From: CAZNSX01 sp964575845
GTDB taxonomy: Bacteria; UBA8248; CAZNSX01
Assembly (NCBI GenBank): GCA_964575845.1
Contig: CAZNSX010000002.1
Coordinates: 248,001-312,000, forward strand
Direction: 5' to 3'
Length of the DNA stretch: 64,000 bases
Position numbers and translations under genes: made by a program. This document shows positions 43,802-53,534 of the stretch, in pieces. Under the pieces are notes generated by a model that had not been told where the DNA came from, ran no database searches, and was given only the letters and a program-made list of their open reading frames with translations. Numbering within the stretch: position 1 is the stretch's first letter; each line of letters starts with the position of its first letter.

Positions 43802-44938
43802 GTGAAGATAAAGGTCCTCCATGTCATCGAATCTCTACGCCGGGGAGGGGCCGAGAGGCGCCTTCTCAACGACCTCCGCTACCTTGATGGGGCAAGGTTT
43901 GAGAACTACGTCTGCCACCTCTTTCCGGCGAGAGACCTGGTGCCAGAGGCTGATGCCCTGGGGATACCCGTCTTTTGCTTGGGCCTTAAAGGGCCCAGGC
44001 AGATAGTGCGAGGGGTGAGAAGCCTCTCGGGGCTCATCCGGCAGCTCAGGCCCGACATAGTTCACTCCCAGCTTTTCTGTGCCGATGTCTGCTCTCGACT
44101 TGCTGCGCGCGTGGGCGGCGCTCAAAAGGTCATCTCCACCATCCAGTCCTCCTGCTACGAGCCATCGGTCTATTTCTCTCGGAAGAGGCGCTGGCTGGAC
44201 CTCGTTACGGGGAGGCTTTTCTCGCACGGCTTCATAGCCGTATCGGAGTTTGTGAGAGCCTCGACGGTGAAGCATCTGGGATTCCGGCCCGAATTGTTCG
44301 AAATCATTCCCAATTCAGTGGATTTAGAGAAATTCTCACGGGTGGAGGAGGGGGAAGTGGCGGCCCTGAAGGGTACCCTTGGCCTCAACTCCCGGGGTCC
44401 CCTTCTTCTGGCCGTGACGTCCCTGGTTTCTGGAAAGGGGGTGGATGTACTGGTCAGGGCTATGGAAGAGGTCTTGGCTCGCCATCCTCGAGCCACCCTT
44501 CTTCTGGCCGGAGAGGGGCCTCAGGAGGGAGAGCTCAGGGCCCTCGCGAGAAAGCTTTCCATCGAGGAAAAAGTCCACTTCATGGGCCTCAGGGAAGACG
44601 TACCCCTTCTGCTCAAGCTCTCTGACCTCTTCATCTTTCCCTCGCTGAGCGAGGGTCTGCCCGTGGCCCTTCTGGAGGCCATGGCGGCGGGGAGGCTTTG
44701 TGTGGCCTCCCGGATTCAGCCCGTGGAAGAACTTATAAGGGATGGAGATAGCGGATATCTTTTTGAGCCGGGAGACGCTGCGGCCCTTGCCCGGGGAGTC
44801 TCGAGGGCTCTGGAAAACCCAGAGCTAGGATTCACCCTGGCTCGGAGGGGACGGCTTCTGGTCGAGGAGAGATTTGAGGCAGCCTTCAATGCCGGGCGCC
44901 TGGGAGAGTTTTACCTGAGGCTCCTGAAGGCGCACTGA
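43802..44938 (+). CDS. Glycosyltransferase family 4
   Basis: A 378-residue GT-B glycosyltransferase. The N-terminal acceptor half starts H-V-I-E-S-L-R-R-G-G-A-E. The C-terminal nucleotide-sugar half has L-L-L-A-G-E-G-P and the catalytic-region motif P-S-L-S-E-G-L-P-V-A-L-L-E-A-M-A. The GTG start has AGGTAATGG upstream. It is 32 bases before a family 2 enzyme, together likely making a lipid-linked or surface glycan. Donor and acceptor unknown. Confidence 0.9.
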   Translation: MKIKVLHVIESLRRGGAERRLLNDLRYLDGARFENYVCHLFPARDLVPEADALGIPVFCLGLKGPRQIVRGVRSLSGLIRQLRPDIVHSQLFCADVCSRLAARVGGAQKVISTIQSSCYEPSVYFSRKRRWLDLVTGRLFSHGFIAVSEFVRASTVKHLGFRPELFEIIPNSVDLEKFSRVEEGEVAALKGTLGLNSRGPLLLAVTSLVSGKGVDVLVRAMEEVLARHPRATLLLAGEGPQEGELRALARKLSIEEKVHFMGLREDVPLLLKLSDLFIFPSLSEGLPVALLEAMAAGRLCVASRIQPVEELIRDGDSGYLFEPGDAAALARGVSRALENPELGFTLARRGRLLVEERFEAAFNAGRLGEFYLRLLKAH

Positions 44939-44970
44939 ACCAGGGAGCCCTTTTTGAGGTATCGGCACTC

Positions 44971-45654
44971 ATGAAGCTCTCCATTGTCATGCCCGTCTAC
45001 AATGAGGCGGCCTTCATCCGGGAGATAATCAATCGGGTTCTGGCTGTGGACCTCGATAAAGAGCTGATCATCGTCGATGACGGCTCAACGGACGGGACCC
45101 AGGAGGTTCTCGGTGGGCTTGAGGACGAGCGCGTGAGGGTCATCTACCACTCGCGCAACATGGGGAAGGGGGCCGCCCTGAGGACAGGATTCAGGGAGTG
45201 CCGGGGCAACCTCGTGGTGGTTCAGGATGCGGATCTCGAGTATGACCCTGCGGAGCTTCCGATGCTCATGGACCCCATCGAGAGGGGGGTGGCCGATGTG
45301 GTCTACGGTTCCCGCCTCTCGGGGGGAAAGCCCCAGCGGGTCCACCTCTTCTGGCATAAGGTCGGAAACAGCTTCCTCACCCTGGTGACAAACATTCTCT
45401 TCAATACCACTCTCACCGATATGGAAACCTGCTACAAGATGTTCCGGGCGGATGTGCTGAGGGACATCCGGATTCGCTCGAATGACTTCACGGTCGAGCC
45501 CGAGCTCACGGCCAAGGTGCTGAAGAAGAAATGCCGTATCTACGAGATGCCCATATCCTACTACGGCCGCTCCTATAGCGAGGGGAAAAAGATAAGCTGG
45601 AAGCATGGGCTGGGAGCTCTATGGGCGCTTTTCAAATACCGCTTCATCGACTAA
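44971..45654 (+). CDS. Glycosyltransferase family 2 (dolichyl-phosphate mannosyltransferase-like)
   Basis: A 227-residue GT-A enzyme without transmembrane helices. Motifs: M-P-V-Y-N-E, D-D-G-S-T-D-G-T, Q-D-A-D-L-E-Y-D-P, and a C-terminal Y-S-E-G-K-K-I. This is the DPM1-like form that transfers a sugar to a polyprenyl phosphate. It follows the family 4 glycosyltransferase closely. Its end overlaps the convergent TrmJ-like gene by 11 bases. Confidence 0.9.
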   Translation: MKLSIVMPVYNEAAFIREIINRVLAVDLDKELIIVDDGSTDGTQEVLGGLEDERVRVIYHSRNMGKGAALRTGFRECRGNLVVVQDADLEYDPAELPMLMDPIERGVADVVYGSRLSGGKPQRVHLFWHKVGNSFLTLVTNILFNTTLTDMETCYKMFRADVLRDIRIRSNDFTVEPELTAKVLKKKCRIYEMPISYYGRSYSEGKKISWKHGLGALWALFKYRFID

Positions 45655-46399
45655 GCTCCCTCTCCCCCTTGAGCCCGCTTTTTAAATACCAGTCAAGCTG
45701 TCTCATGAATCCCCGTATGATTCTCACCTCCCGTTCATCCAGCCCCGACCGGCCCAAAAAGCGCCTTATGGCCCGTAGAATGTGGTCCGGGTTTTCGGGA
45801 TGAAGGAAGCCGACCCTCAGCATGAGCTCCCTCATCTGGCTGTACATGGCTTCCTGACGCCCCAGCGGGGCCAGCCGCCTGGGCTCGGCGGGCGGAGGAG
45901 CCTCCGCCAGGAGGAAAAGCTCATAGCAAAGGATAAGCACCGCCTGGGCCAGATTGAGCGAAGGAGAGGCCGCATGGGAGGGGATGGTAACCCTTTCCTG
46001 GCAAAACGAGAGCTCCGCGTTGGAGAGGCCCCTGTCCTCTGGGCCGAAAACAAGGGCTACCTGGTTTTGCTGAGCGCGCTCAAGCAAGAGGCTTGCCCCT
46101 TCGCGAGGAAGGTTGGCGCGTGAGCCACCGCGGCGCCTCCGGCGGGAGGTTCCAACTGCATACCCTACATCGGAGAGGGCCTGGGGGAGGCTCTCGAAAA
46201 GTTCCGCCCCTCTCAGCACGTCCTCGGCCCCGCAGGCCATCGCCAGGGCTTCGGGCGCCAGAGGGTCAGCGGGTTCCACGAGCCTGAGATGGCAGAGCCC
46301 CATGTTCTTCATGGCACGGGCCACGGCGCCTATGTTGCCCGGCGATTTGGGCTTCAGGAGAACTATGTATAGATTATCGAGTGACCATGGAATCGCCAA
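45644..46399 (-). CDS. TrmJ/TrmH-family tRNA 2'-O-methyltransferase
   Basis: A 251-residue SPOUT methyltransferase. The N-terminal knot domain has P-G-N-I-G-A-V-A-R-A-M-K-N-M-G and the SAM-binding F-G-P-E-D-R-G-L-S-N and S-L-N-L-A-Q-A-V. The C-terminal extension (about 170-245) is typical of TrmJ, which methylates tRNA position 32. It lies between convergent neighbours. Assignment to TrmJ rather than another SPOUT enzyme is likely but not proven. Confidence 0.88.
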   Translation of the reverse strand: MAIPWSLDNLYIVLLKPKSPGNIGAVARAMKNMGLCHLRLVEPADPLAPEALAMACGAEDVLRGAELFESLPQALSDVGYAVGTSRRRRRGGSRANLPREGASLLLERAQQNQVALVFGPEDRGLSNAELSFCQERVTIPSHAASPSLNLAQAVLILCYELFLLAEAPPPAEPRRLAPLGRQEAMYSQMRELMLRVGFLHPENPDHILRAIRRFLGRSGLDEREVRIIRGFMRQLDWYLKSGLKGERELSR

Positions 46400-46808
46400 T
46401 TTCCCCCCCGAAGCTCACTCAAGTTTCAAGAGTGTACCGTGCTGCGCCCTCAAGCCTTTATTCATGGAATCCCCGCTTTCATGATTTGCAGCATGAGATG
46501 AGCCTTCTCATAGAAGGTTGACTGGGTTTCCCCCAAGCCGGGGGTCTGGAGGCACAGGACGAGAGGCCCCTTGCCACCCGGAAACGAATTCTATCCTGTA
46601 TCCCAGGTTGTCTCAACCTGGAGCGAAAGACAGAAGTGGCGGTCGGCTCCCTTAGGGATGGCCGGCCCTTTCTCCTCTCTCTCGGGACTGAATCTGAGTT
46701 CATTATTGACTTCTAGCCCCTAAATCTATTAATTTGACATGAAATTTCTGGGGCAAGGTTTTTTGGCCGGAGTGCAAGCGGGCTTCTTGAGAGCTGGAGG
46801 AGCGTTTC
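46400..46808. other. Divergent intergenic region
   Basis: About 410 bases between the TrmJ-like gene and the corrinoid-protein gene, presumably with promoters for both. I looked for a cobalamin riboswitch and do not see the conserved B12-box; none is claimed. Small frames inside have no ribosome site. Confidence 0.35.
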
Positions 46809-47444
46809 ATGTCCACACTGGAAGATCTATCTAGAGCCCTGGAGAGAGGGGAGAGGGACCGGGTCAAGACTCTGACCGAGCTGGCCCTGGAGGAAGGGCT
46901 AGGGCCGCGAGCGATTCTGGACGGCTCACTGGTTAAGACCATGGAGGAGCTGGGGATAAGGTTCAGCAACTGCGATATCTTCCTCCCCGAGCTCATGGCC
47001 GCGGCCACGGCAATGCATGCGGCGATGGGGGTTTTGAAGCCCCGCATGGAAGGTTCGGACATCAGGCCCGTGGGAAAGGTTGTCATGGGCACCATCAAGG
47101 GCGACATGCACGATATCGGAAAAAACCTTGTGGGAATGATGCTCCGGGGAGCCGGGTTCGAGATCATAGACCTGGGCGTCAATGTGCCGGCCGAAAAGTT
47201 CATCGCCAGCGCTAAGGAGCACGAGAGCGAGCTCATCGGCATCTCTGCACTGCTGACCACCACCATGCAGGAGATGGGCCGTGTGGTTGGGGTTATCAAG
47301 GACTCGGAGATAGGCTCCCGGGTAAAAGTGATGGTGGGGGGAGCCCCTCTGGACCAGGCGTACGCCGACAAGATAGGGGCTGACGGCTACGGAAAAGACG
47401 GTGGCATGGCCGTTGAGCGGGCCAAAAAGCTCATGGGCCTCTAG
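46809..47444 (+). CDS. Corrinoid (B12-binding) methyl-carrier protein
   Basis: A 211-residue cobalamin protein of the MtbC/MttC/MetH type. The N-terminal helical cap domain (about 1-80) is followed by the B12 Rossmann domain with D-M-H-D-I-G (base-off histidine H101), S-A-L-L-T-T-T-M and V-G-G-A-P-L. It carries a methyl group between a substrate:corrinoid methyltransferase and an acceptor enzyme. A UroD-type methyltransferase gene follows 23 bases later. No MttB/MtmB-like substrate methyltransferase is next to it, so the donor is unknown. Confidence 0.93.
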   Translation: MSTLEDLSRALERGERDRVKTLTELALEEGLGPRAILDGSLVKTMEELGIRFSNCDIFLPELMAAATAMHAAMGVLKPRMEGSDIRPVGKVVMGTIKGDMHDIGKNLVGMMLRGAGFEIIDLGVNVPAEKFIASAKEHESELIGISALLTTTMQEMGRVVGVIKDSEIGSRVKVMVGGAPLDQAYADKIGADGYGKDGGMAVERAKKLMGL

Positions 47445-47467
47445 AACGACACTCGAAGAGGGAAAGC

Positions 47468-48622
47468 GTGACAATGGCCGAGATGACCCCAAGGGAGAGG
47501 GTTCTCACCGCCCTCAGCCATAAAGAACCCGATAGGGTTCCCCTGGACTTCGGCTCTACCGCTGTCAGCAGCATCGTTCAACAGTCTTATGAGGAGCTGA
47601 AAGCCTATCTGGGTATAGAAAGTGAGACCAAGATCCTTGGAAAGCAGGGCATGGTCGCGTGCGTGGATGAAAAAATCCTCAAGCGCTTCAAGGTCGACAC
47701 CCGTTCTTTCAGTCTCGGCGCCCCCTCCCGATGGAAGGATGTCCCCCTTGAGGGCGATGCCTACCGGGACGAGTGGGGGATCAAGTGGCGGAGGCCTCCC
47801 GGCATGAACTCCTACTTTCACGAGAAAGGAGGTCTTGAGGAGGCGGATGGTACCATCCGGGAGATTGAGCGCTATCCCTGGCCCGACCCCACCGACCCGG
47901 GGCGCTACGAGGGGCTTGAGGAGAAGGCCCTTCACCTGCACGAGGGGACTGATTATGCCGTCGTCTTCCTACCCTCGGCCACTTTCTTCGCCGATTCGCA
48001 GTGGCTGAGAGGCTTTGAGAAGTTCTATACGGAGATGGTAACGAGTCCCTCCTTCATAGAGGCCCTGATGGACAAGGTTCTGGAGCTCAAGCTGGAGGTC
48101 ATAGGGCGGGCCTTCGAGGAGGTGAAGGGCTATGTGGATGTGGTGATGATGGGGGATGACATCGGAGTCCAGAACGGCCCCATGATGAGCCCGGAGATGT
48201 ACCGAAAGCTCCTGAAGCCCAGGCAGGCGCGCCTTATAGAGCACATTAAGAAGTGCTCGGGTGGCGCCAAGGTTCTCCATCATTGCTGCGGCTCGATTTA
48301 TCACTTTCTTAAGGACTTCATAGAGATCGGCATTGACGCCATCCACCCCGTCCAGGTTTCGGCCAGGGATATGGGGGATACCAAGAAGCTCAAGAGGGAG
48401 TTCGGGGGTGAGCTCGCCTTCTGGGGGGCCATCGATACGGGAAGGGTTATGCCCTTCGGGACCACTGAGGAGGTAAGGGCTGAGGTCAAGCGCAGGATAG
48501 AAGACCTGGCTCCGGGCGGGGGTTACATCCTGAACTCCGTCCACAACCTTCAGGCTGAGGTGAAGCCCGAGAACGTCTGCGCCATGTTCGAGGCGGCTCT
48601 TGAGTACGGGTCCTACTCCTGA
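47468..48622 (+). CDS. UroD-family methyltransferase (MtaA-like)
   Basis: A 384-residue protein of the uroporphyrinogen-decarboxylase superfamily. It follows a corrinoid protein directly and carries H-C-C-G-S-I plus a later cysteine in E-N-V-C-A-M-F, the H-x-C...C zinc ligands of corrinoid-linked methyltransferases such as MtaA/MtbA. This fits transfer of the corrinoid-bound methyl group to a thiol, or a demethylase role. It is not a haem-pathway UroD, because those lack the zinc motif. The N-terminus has the family start R-E-R-V-L-T-A-L and E-P-D-R-V-P-L-D-F. Confidence 0.88.
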   Translation: MTMAEMTPRERVLTALSHKEPDRVPLDFGSTAVSSIVQQSYEELKAYLGIESETKILGKQGMVACVDEKILKRFKVDTRSFSLGAPSRWKDVPLEGDAYRDEWGIKWRRPPGMNSYFHEKGGLEEADGTIREIERYPWPDPTDPGRYEGLEEKALHLHEGTDYAVVFLPSATFFADSQWLRGFEKFYTEMVTSPSFIEALMDKVLELKLEVIGRAFEEVKGYVDVVMMGDDIGVQNGPMMSPEMYRKLLKPRQARLIEHIKKCSGGAKVLHHCCGSIYHFLKDFIEIGIDAIHPVQVSARDMGDTKKLKREFGGELAFWGAIDTGRVMPFGTTEEVRAEVKRRIEDLAPGGGYILNSVHNLQAEVKPENVCAMFEAALEYGSYS

Positions 48623-48772
48623 ATCCCCTTGAGCAGTCCTCCGCTGGCTCCCGGCTTTTCCCCACTGTATAACCGAGAGGTCGCTCTCCTGAGCTCAAAG
48701 GGCCGCCCGAAATAAGAAAGACCGAGAAGGGAGATGGAAGCCTCAGATATCAGGGTCCCCCGGAGGTTCCCC

Positions 48773-49303
48773 TCACCACCAGTCCTCTTCCCGGGGGGTA
48801 CGGACAGGCCGGCCCGAAAGCTGGCTCAGTTGGCTCGCCAGGGCGTCAATCCTCTCATCCGCCATTTGCAACTTCCGGGCGAGAGTGCTCGCCAGGTTTC
48901 GGTAGAGTTTGAGGCTCAGGTTGGGGCCCAGGGTCTCGAGCACTTCGTGGTCAATGGTTATGAGGAGGGTTTTGCCCTTGGCCGTGGCGGTGGCCGTACG
49001 GGGGGAACGGTTTACTATCCCTACCTCACCGAAACAGTGGCCGGCCCTCAAGAGCGCTAAGAACTCCTCATTGCCGCCGGCAGAGCGGGTAAGGATGACC
49101 GAGCCCGAGAGGATGAGGTAGAGCTTGTAGGAGATAGTTCCTTGCTTGAAAATAACCTCAAAGGGTTCATAAACCTTGCGGTCGCTGGCCTTGATGAGGT
49201 AATGAATCTCCTGCTCAGTGAAATCATCGAATATCTCATACCCCTTCAGGGTGTCCAAAAGTTTGGCCGCACCCTTACGGCGCTCCCTGGTCATCCTGCG
49301 CAT
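48773..49303 (-). CDS. Cyclic-nucleotide-binding-domain protein without HTH
   Basis: A 176-residue protein with one Crp-type cNMP-binding domain (about 30-145): F-K-Q-G-T-I-S-Y-K-L-Y, F-G-E-V-G-I-V-N-R-S-P-R-T-A-T. A short helical tail of about 30 residues follows, with no DNA-binding helix-turn-helix. The ATG at 49303 has AAGGAGG at about 9 bases. It may sense cAMP or another nucleotide and act through protein contact. The window also has a class III cyclase, though not nearby. Confidence 0.85.
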   Translation of the reverse strand: MRRMTRERRKGAAKLLDTLKGYEIFDDFTEQEIHYLIKASDRKVYEPFEVIFKQGTISYKLYLILSGSVILTRSAGGNEEFLALLRAGHCFGEVGIVNRSPRTATATAKGKTLLITIDHEVLETLGPNLSLKLYRNLASTLARKLQMADERIDALASQLSQLSGRPVRTPREEDWW

Positions 49304-49412
49304 CGCTTTTCGCCTCCTTGAGAGACCCAACTAAACCTCATGGTAAGATATTAACATATCATATAATGCCGAAGGGTGGAAAAGTAAATTCAGGCATCTT
49401 TTCTCATAAGAT

Positions 49413-50420
49413 ATGGTAAGAAAAGCGGTTATTCTGGATTGTGACCCCGGGGTCGACGATGCTCTGGCCATTGCCCTCGCCCTTGCCTCATCCGAGCTCA
49501 GGGTTCTTGCCATTACCACTACCCACGGTAATGCGCCCGCCGTTCAGGGGACTGAAAATGCCCTGCGCGTGCTAGAGGTATTGAGACGGACGGGACTACC
49601 CGAAAGGCTCCTCCCCCCTGTTTACCGGGGCTCTGCTTACCCACTAAAAAGAGCTCCAGGGACACTCAACCTCACTGCCCTGGATGTTCACGGCGGGGAT
49701 GGTCTGGGAGGAATATCGAGGAAGCTGGACCGGGCGGGAAGGCCCCTCTATTCCCTACCCTCTTCGAAAAAGGGGCGAGAGGGAGCCATATCTGCACTTC
49801 TTCGGATAGCCGAGGGCGAGGGTAGGCGTTTGACCGTCATCGCCACCGGCCCTCTCACCAATCTGGCAAGAGCCCTCAGGGTTTCGGGGAGTCCTTTGAG
49901 GGGGGTCCGGGAGATAATCCTAATGGGCGGCACCGCCCTTGAGCCGGGAAACTCTTCCCCTGTGGCCGAATTCAATATCTTCTGCGACCCAGAGGCCGCC
50001 CGGGAGGTTTTCTCCTCGGGAGTCCCCATCACCATGGTGGGGCTTGACGTCACAAGGAAGGTCATCCTCAGGAGGGAGCACCTCAAGGGGGGAAGGGGTT
50101 TTTTCCGCTTCCTGAGGGAAATTACCCGTCACTACATGCGCTTTCACAGGGAGGCCCGGGGTGTGCGGGGCTGCTTCCTGCATGACCCCCTGGCCGTGGG
50201 CGTGGCCATAGACCCTTCCTTTGTGCGGCGCTTTCCACTCCGGGTAGAGGTGGAGACAGGAAGCGGCCCCGCCCGGGGCATGACGGTTGTGGAGAGAAGG
50301 AGCTGGCTTTCCCGGCCCTCCCCCCCGCCCCATACCCGGGTCTGCCTTGAGGTTCGGGCGGAGGGGTTTCTGAAATTTTTCCTCGGCCGTATGAGGGGGC
50401 TGGATGGCGGGAGAGGCTGA
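49413..50420 (+). CDS. Nucleoside hydrolase (IUNH family)
   Basis: A 335-residue enzyme that cleaves ribonucleosides to base and ribose. It shows the calcium-binding D-C-D-P-G-V-D-D near residue 9, T-T-H-G-N-A near 37, and D-V-H-G-G-D-G-L-G-G near 87. The end overlaps the ribokinase gene by 17 bases, which couples ribose release to phosphorylation. Base specificity unknown. Confidence 0.93.
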   Translation: MVRKAVILDCDPGVDDALAIALALASSELRVLAITTTHGNAPAVQGTENALRVLEVLRRTGLPERLLPPVYRGSAYPLKRAPGTLNLTALDVHGGDGLGGISRKLDRAGRPLYSLPSSKKGREGAISALLRIAEGEGRRLTVIATGPLTNLARALRVSGSPLRGVREIILMGGTALEPGNSSPVAEFNIFCDPEAAREVFSSGVPITMVGLDVTRKVILRREHLKGGRGFFRFLREITRHYMRFHREARGVRGCFLHDPLAVGVAIDPSFVRRFPLRVEVETGSGPARGMTVVERRSWLSRPSPPPHTRVCLEVRAEGFLKFFLGRMRGLDGGRG

Positions 50421-51366
50421 GGGACGGGTCACCGTCCTGGGCAGCGCCAATAGGGACCTGGTCATCCAGGTAGAGCGGCTCCCACGTCCGGGAGAGACCG
50501 TCCGGGGAGGTGGCCTTCAGGAGTTCTTCGGCGGCAAGGGAGCTAACCAGGCAGTGGCCGCAGCGAGAGCCGGTGCCCGGGTGGCCCTGCTGGCGCTCTT
50601 GGGCGGAGACCCTGCCGGCGCTCGCTACCGACGTTGCCTGCGCTCTGAGGGTATAGAGAGCTGGGGGCTTGGCCGGGTTTCAAGCGCCCCCACGGGACTC
50701 GCTCTTATCCTTGTGGATAGGCGCGGCCAAAACCAGATAGCCGTGGTACCAGGCGCCAACTCCCTGCTTACTCCGGATTGCCTGCATGCCTTGAGGGGCA
50801 AGAGGGCTTGGGGGCGGGTGCTTCTTGTCCAGCTGGAGATACCTCTTCCTACGGTTGAAAGGGCGCTTAAGGATGCCCGGACCTCTGGAGCCCTCACCGT
50901 CCTTAACCCCGCCCCAGCGGCCAGGCTGAGCCCGAGGGTTCTCAGACTGGTTGACTTCATCCTTCCTAACGAGGTGGAGGCGGAGGTTCTGACAGGTGAG
51001 CACATTCTCTCTCTCAGGGAAGCTAAGAAGGCCTGTCGGAAGCTCTTGGAGCTGGGTCCCAGGGCGGCTATCATCACCTTGGGCGGGCGGGGGGTCGTAT
51101 ATCTTTCAGAGGATGAGGAAGGCTCTTTGGCGGGGCACCGGGTCAAAGGAGTGGATTCTACGGCTGCTGGAGATGTTTTTTGCGGGGCTCTGGCTGCAGC
51201 TCTGGCGCGGGGAGAGAGCCTGAAGGAGGCCCTTGGCTTGGCAAATGCCGCCGCCGCACTCTCCGTTACAAGACAGGGTGCACAGCCCAGCATTCCTCGA
51301 CTCTATGAAATATTGGGCTTTCTCGGAAAGGAAGACACGAGGCATAAAAGAGCCCCTTCGGGCTAA
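50404..51366 (+). CDS. rbsK: Ribokinase (PfkB family)
   Basis: A 320-residue sugar kinase that makes ribose 5-phosphate. The N-terminal G-S-A-N-R-D-L-V and G-G-K-G-A-N-Q-A-V-A-A-A-R-A-G and the C-terminal active site D-S-T-A-A-G-D-V-F-C-G match ribokinases. It follows a nucleoside hydrolase with a 17-base overlap, so the pair probably salvages ribose from nucleosides. Confidence 0.9.
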   Translation: MAGEAEGRVTVLGSANRDLVIQVERLPRPGETVRGGGLQEFFGGKGANQAVAAARAGARVALLALLGGDPAGARYRRCLRSEGIESWGLGRVSSAPTGLALILVDRRGQNQIAVVPGANSLLTPDCLHALRGKRAWGRVLLVQLEIPLPTVERALKDARTSGALTVLNPAPAARLSPRVLRLVDFILPNEVEAEVLTGEHILSLREAKKACRKLLELGPRAAIITLGGRGVVYLSEDEEGSLAGHRVKGVDSTAAGDVFCGALAAALARGESLKEALGLANAAAALSVTRQGAQPSIPRLYEILGFLGKEDTRHKRAPSG

Positions 51367-51573
51367 AAACATGTTGACTTTTCAAAAGGAAGAGCATAAC
51401 TTAATAAAAAAATAAAATCCGATGGTTCCCCATGCCTGCCAGGCTCGAATTTCCCGTTTTCCGGCAAGCTCCCTAATTCCCACTAGCTGGCACGGGAAGA
51501 GAGCATCCCTTCTGCTGGGGGAGGGGTTCCCTGGAGTAGGCCTTCAGAAACTCTCTTTAAGGAGTGATGGGAA

Positions 51574-52608
51574 ATGGATTGGGATGAGTTCAGGCAAAGG
51601 AGGCGCAGTGGTCCCGGAGGCCAGGGACCCGAATTTAAGATGCCCGAGTTCCGATTACCAAAGATGAGGATACCCGGAAGCCTCGTGGCAATCATCGTCA
51701 TCGGAATCTGGATGGCCACGGGTATTTACTTTGTCGGGCCCGATGAGCGGGGGGTGATCCTTCGCTTCGGCAAGCTCAATCGGGTCACCATGCCCGGCCC
51801 ACATTATCGTATACCTTGGCCGATAGAGCAAAAATTTACCCCCAAGGTGACCGAGGTGAAGCGGCTTGAAATAGGGTTCCGCACCATAGACCCGGGCCCG
51901 CCGGCCCGCTACCGGGATGTGCCACCGGAGTCCCTCATGCTAACGGGCGATGAGAACATAATCGACCTGGACATCATCGTCCAGTACCGCATCTTGGACG
52001 CGTTCAAGTACCTCTTCAAGGTGAGGAACCCCCATGAAACCGTGCGCTTGGCGGCTGAGGCCTCACTCAGGCAGGTAATCGGCAGCAAACCCATCGATGA
52101 AGCGCTCACGGTGGGCAAGTTCAAGATCCAGGAGGATACCAAGCAGCTCCTGCAAAGCATCCTCGATAAGTATGAATCCGGCCTTCAGGTGGTGGCTGTC
52201 CAGCTTCAAGATGTCAGTCCGCCCCGGCAGGTGATAGACGCCTTCAAGGATGTGGCCAGTGCGAGAGAGGATAAGAATCGGCTCATCCGTGAGGCGGATG
52301 GTTACCGGAATTCCATCCTGCCCGAGACCAGGGGCAGAGTGGCCCGCATAGTAAACCTCGCTCTGGGTTACAAGAAGGAGAAGATCCTGAAAGCCGAAGG
52401 AGATGCCGCCCGCTTCAAGAATATCCTTGCCGAATACCTCAAAGCCAAGGACATTACCCGTACCCGCCTCTATCTGGAGACCATGGAAGAGATCCTCCCC
52501 GGCATAGAGAAATTCATCATGGAGCCGGGCTCTGCCAGCAGGGGGGTCCTGCCCATCCTGCCGCTTGGCAGGGGCGACATGGGTTTGGGTAAAGGCCAGG
52601 GACGTTAG
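51574..52608 (+). CDS. hflK: HflK, regulator of FtsH protease
   Basis: A 344-residue SPFH/band-7 membrane protein. It has a short glycine-rich N-terminus, one transmembrane helix (about 32-50), then the band-7 domain starting V-G-P-D-E-R-G-V-I-L-R-F-G-K. It forms a large periplasmic assembly with HflC that restrains the FtsH protease. The next gene is hflC, 16 bases downstream. Confidence 0.94.
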   Translation: MDWDEFRQRRRSGPGGQGPEFKMPEFRLPKMRIPGSLVAIIVIGIWMATGIYFVGPDERGVILRFGKLNRVTMPGPHYRIPWPIEQKFTPKVTEVKRLEIGFRTIDPGPPARYRDVPPESLMLTGDENIIDLDIIVQYRILDAFKYLFKVRNPHETVRLAAEASLRQVIGSKPIDEALTVGKFKIQEDTKQLLQSILDKYESGLQVVAVQLQDVSPPRQVIDAFKDVASAREDKNRLIREADGYRNSILPETRGRVARIVNLALGYKKEKILKAEGDAARFKNILAEYLKAKDITRTRLYLETMEEILPGIEKFIMEPGSASRGVLPILPLGRGDMGLGKGQGR

Positions 52609-52624
52609 GGGGGAGGTGAGTCTC

Positions 52625-53503
52625 ATGTCAAAGAAAATAATCATTATTCTGGTGGCGGTCATCGTGGCCATCATCCTCAGTAACGCCGCCTTCTACACCG
52701 TGAGCGAGAGGCAGCAGGTCGTCGTCACCCAGCTGGGAAAGCCTGTCAGAAACGTGCAGGAGCCGGGCCTCTATACCCGAGTCCCCTTCGTGCAGCAGCT
52801 CCACTACTTCGACAAGCGGCTTCTGGAATACGATTCTTCCCCGACCGAGATCATCACCACGGACAAGAAAACGCTCGTGGTCGACAACTTCTCCCGCTGG
52901 AGGATCGCGGACCCATTGCTCTTCCTGCAAACAGTTCGCAACGAGGCAGGAGCCCAAGCCCGCCTGGACGATATCATTTACTCAGAGCTTAGGGTGGACC
53001 TGGGCCTTACGACCCTTCTTGAAATTGTAGCCACAAAACGGGCTGAGCTCATGCAGAAGGTCACTGAGCGCAGCAACGAGAAGGCCAGAGAGTACGGCAT
53101 CGAAATAGTGGATGTGCGCATCAAGCGCGCCGACCTCCCCCCTGAGAACGAGAAGGCCGTCTTCGGCCGGATGGAGGCCGAAAGGAAGCGCATCGCCATG
53201 CAGTACCGCTCCGAGGGCAAGGAGGAGGCCCAGAGAATCCGCTCCCTCACTGATAAGGAGCGCATCGAGCTTTTGGCCGACGCCTACAAGCAGGAGCAGG
53301 AGATAAAGGGCGAGGGCGATGCCATGGCCGTGAGGGTTTACGCAAAGGCCTACCAGCAGGACCCCGAGTTCTACGCCTTCTTGCGCACGCTCGATGCATA
53401 CAAGAAGGCTCTCAAGGACAAGGCCACCCTCTTCCTGCCTCCGGAGTCGGAATTCCTGCAGTTTTTGAACAACCAGTTCGGAAGCGATAGGAAGAAGGAC
53501 TGA
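52625..53503 (+). CDS. hflC: HflC, regulator of FtsH protease
   Basis: A 292-residue SPFH/band-7 protein with an N-terminal transmembrane helix (I-I-I-I-L-V-A-V-I-V-A-I-I-L) and band-7 domain (S-E-R-Q-Q-V-V-V-T-Q-L-G-K). It ends in a helical coiled coil. The ATG at 52625 has GGGAGG upstream; the longer frame overlaps hflK without support. It is followed by a strong terminator. Confidence 0.95.
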   Translation: MSKKIIIILVAVIVAIILSNAAFYTVSERQQVVVTQLGKPVRNVQEPGLYTRVPFVQQLHYFDKRLLEYDSSPTEIITTDKKTLVVDNFSRWRIADPLLFLQTVRNEAGAQARLDDIIYSELRVDLGLTTLLEIVATKRAELMQKVTERSNEKAREYGIEIVDVRIKRADLPPENEKAVFGRMEAERKRIAMQYRSEGKEEAQRIRSLTDKERIELLADAYKQEQEIKGEGDAMAVRVYAKAYQQDPEFYAFLRTLDAYKKALKDKATLFLPPESEFLQFLNNQFGSDRKKD

Positions 53504-53534
53504 AGAGAAGGAAAAAAGAGAAAGGACTCTCCTC

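Noticed and set aside
46400..46808. Cobalamin riboswitch upstream of the corrinoid gene
   Set aside because: I looked for the B12-box and its pairing blocks and did not find them.
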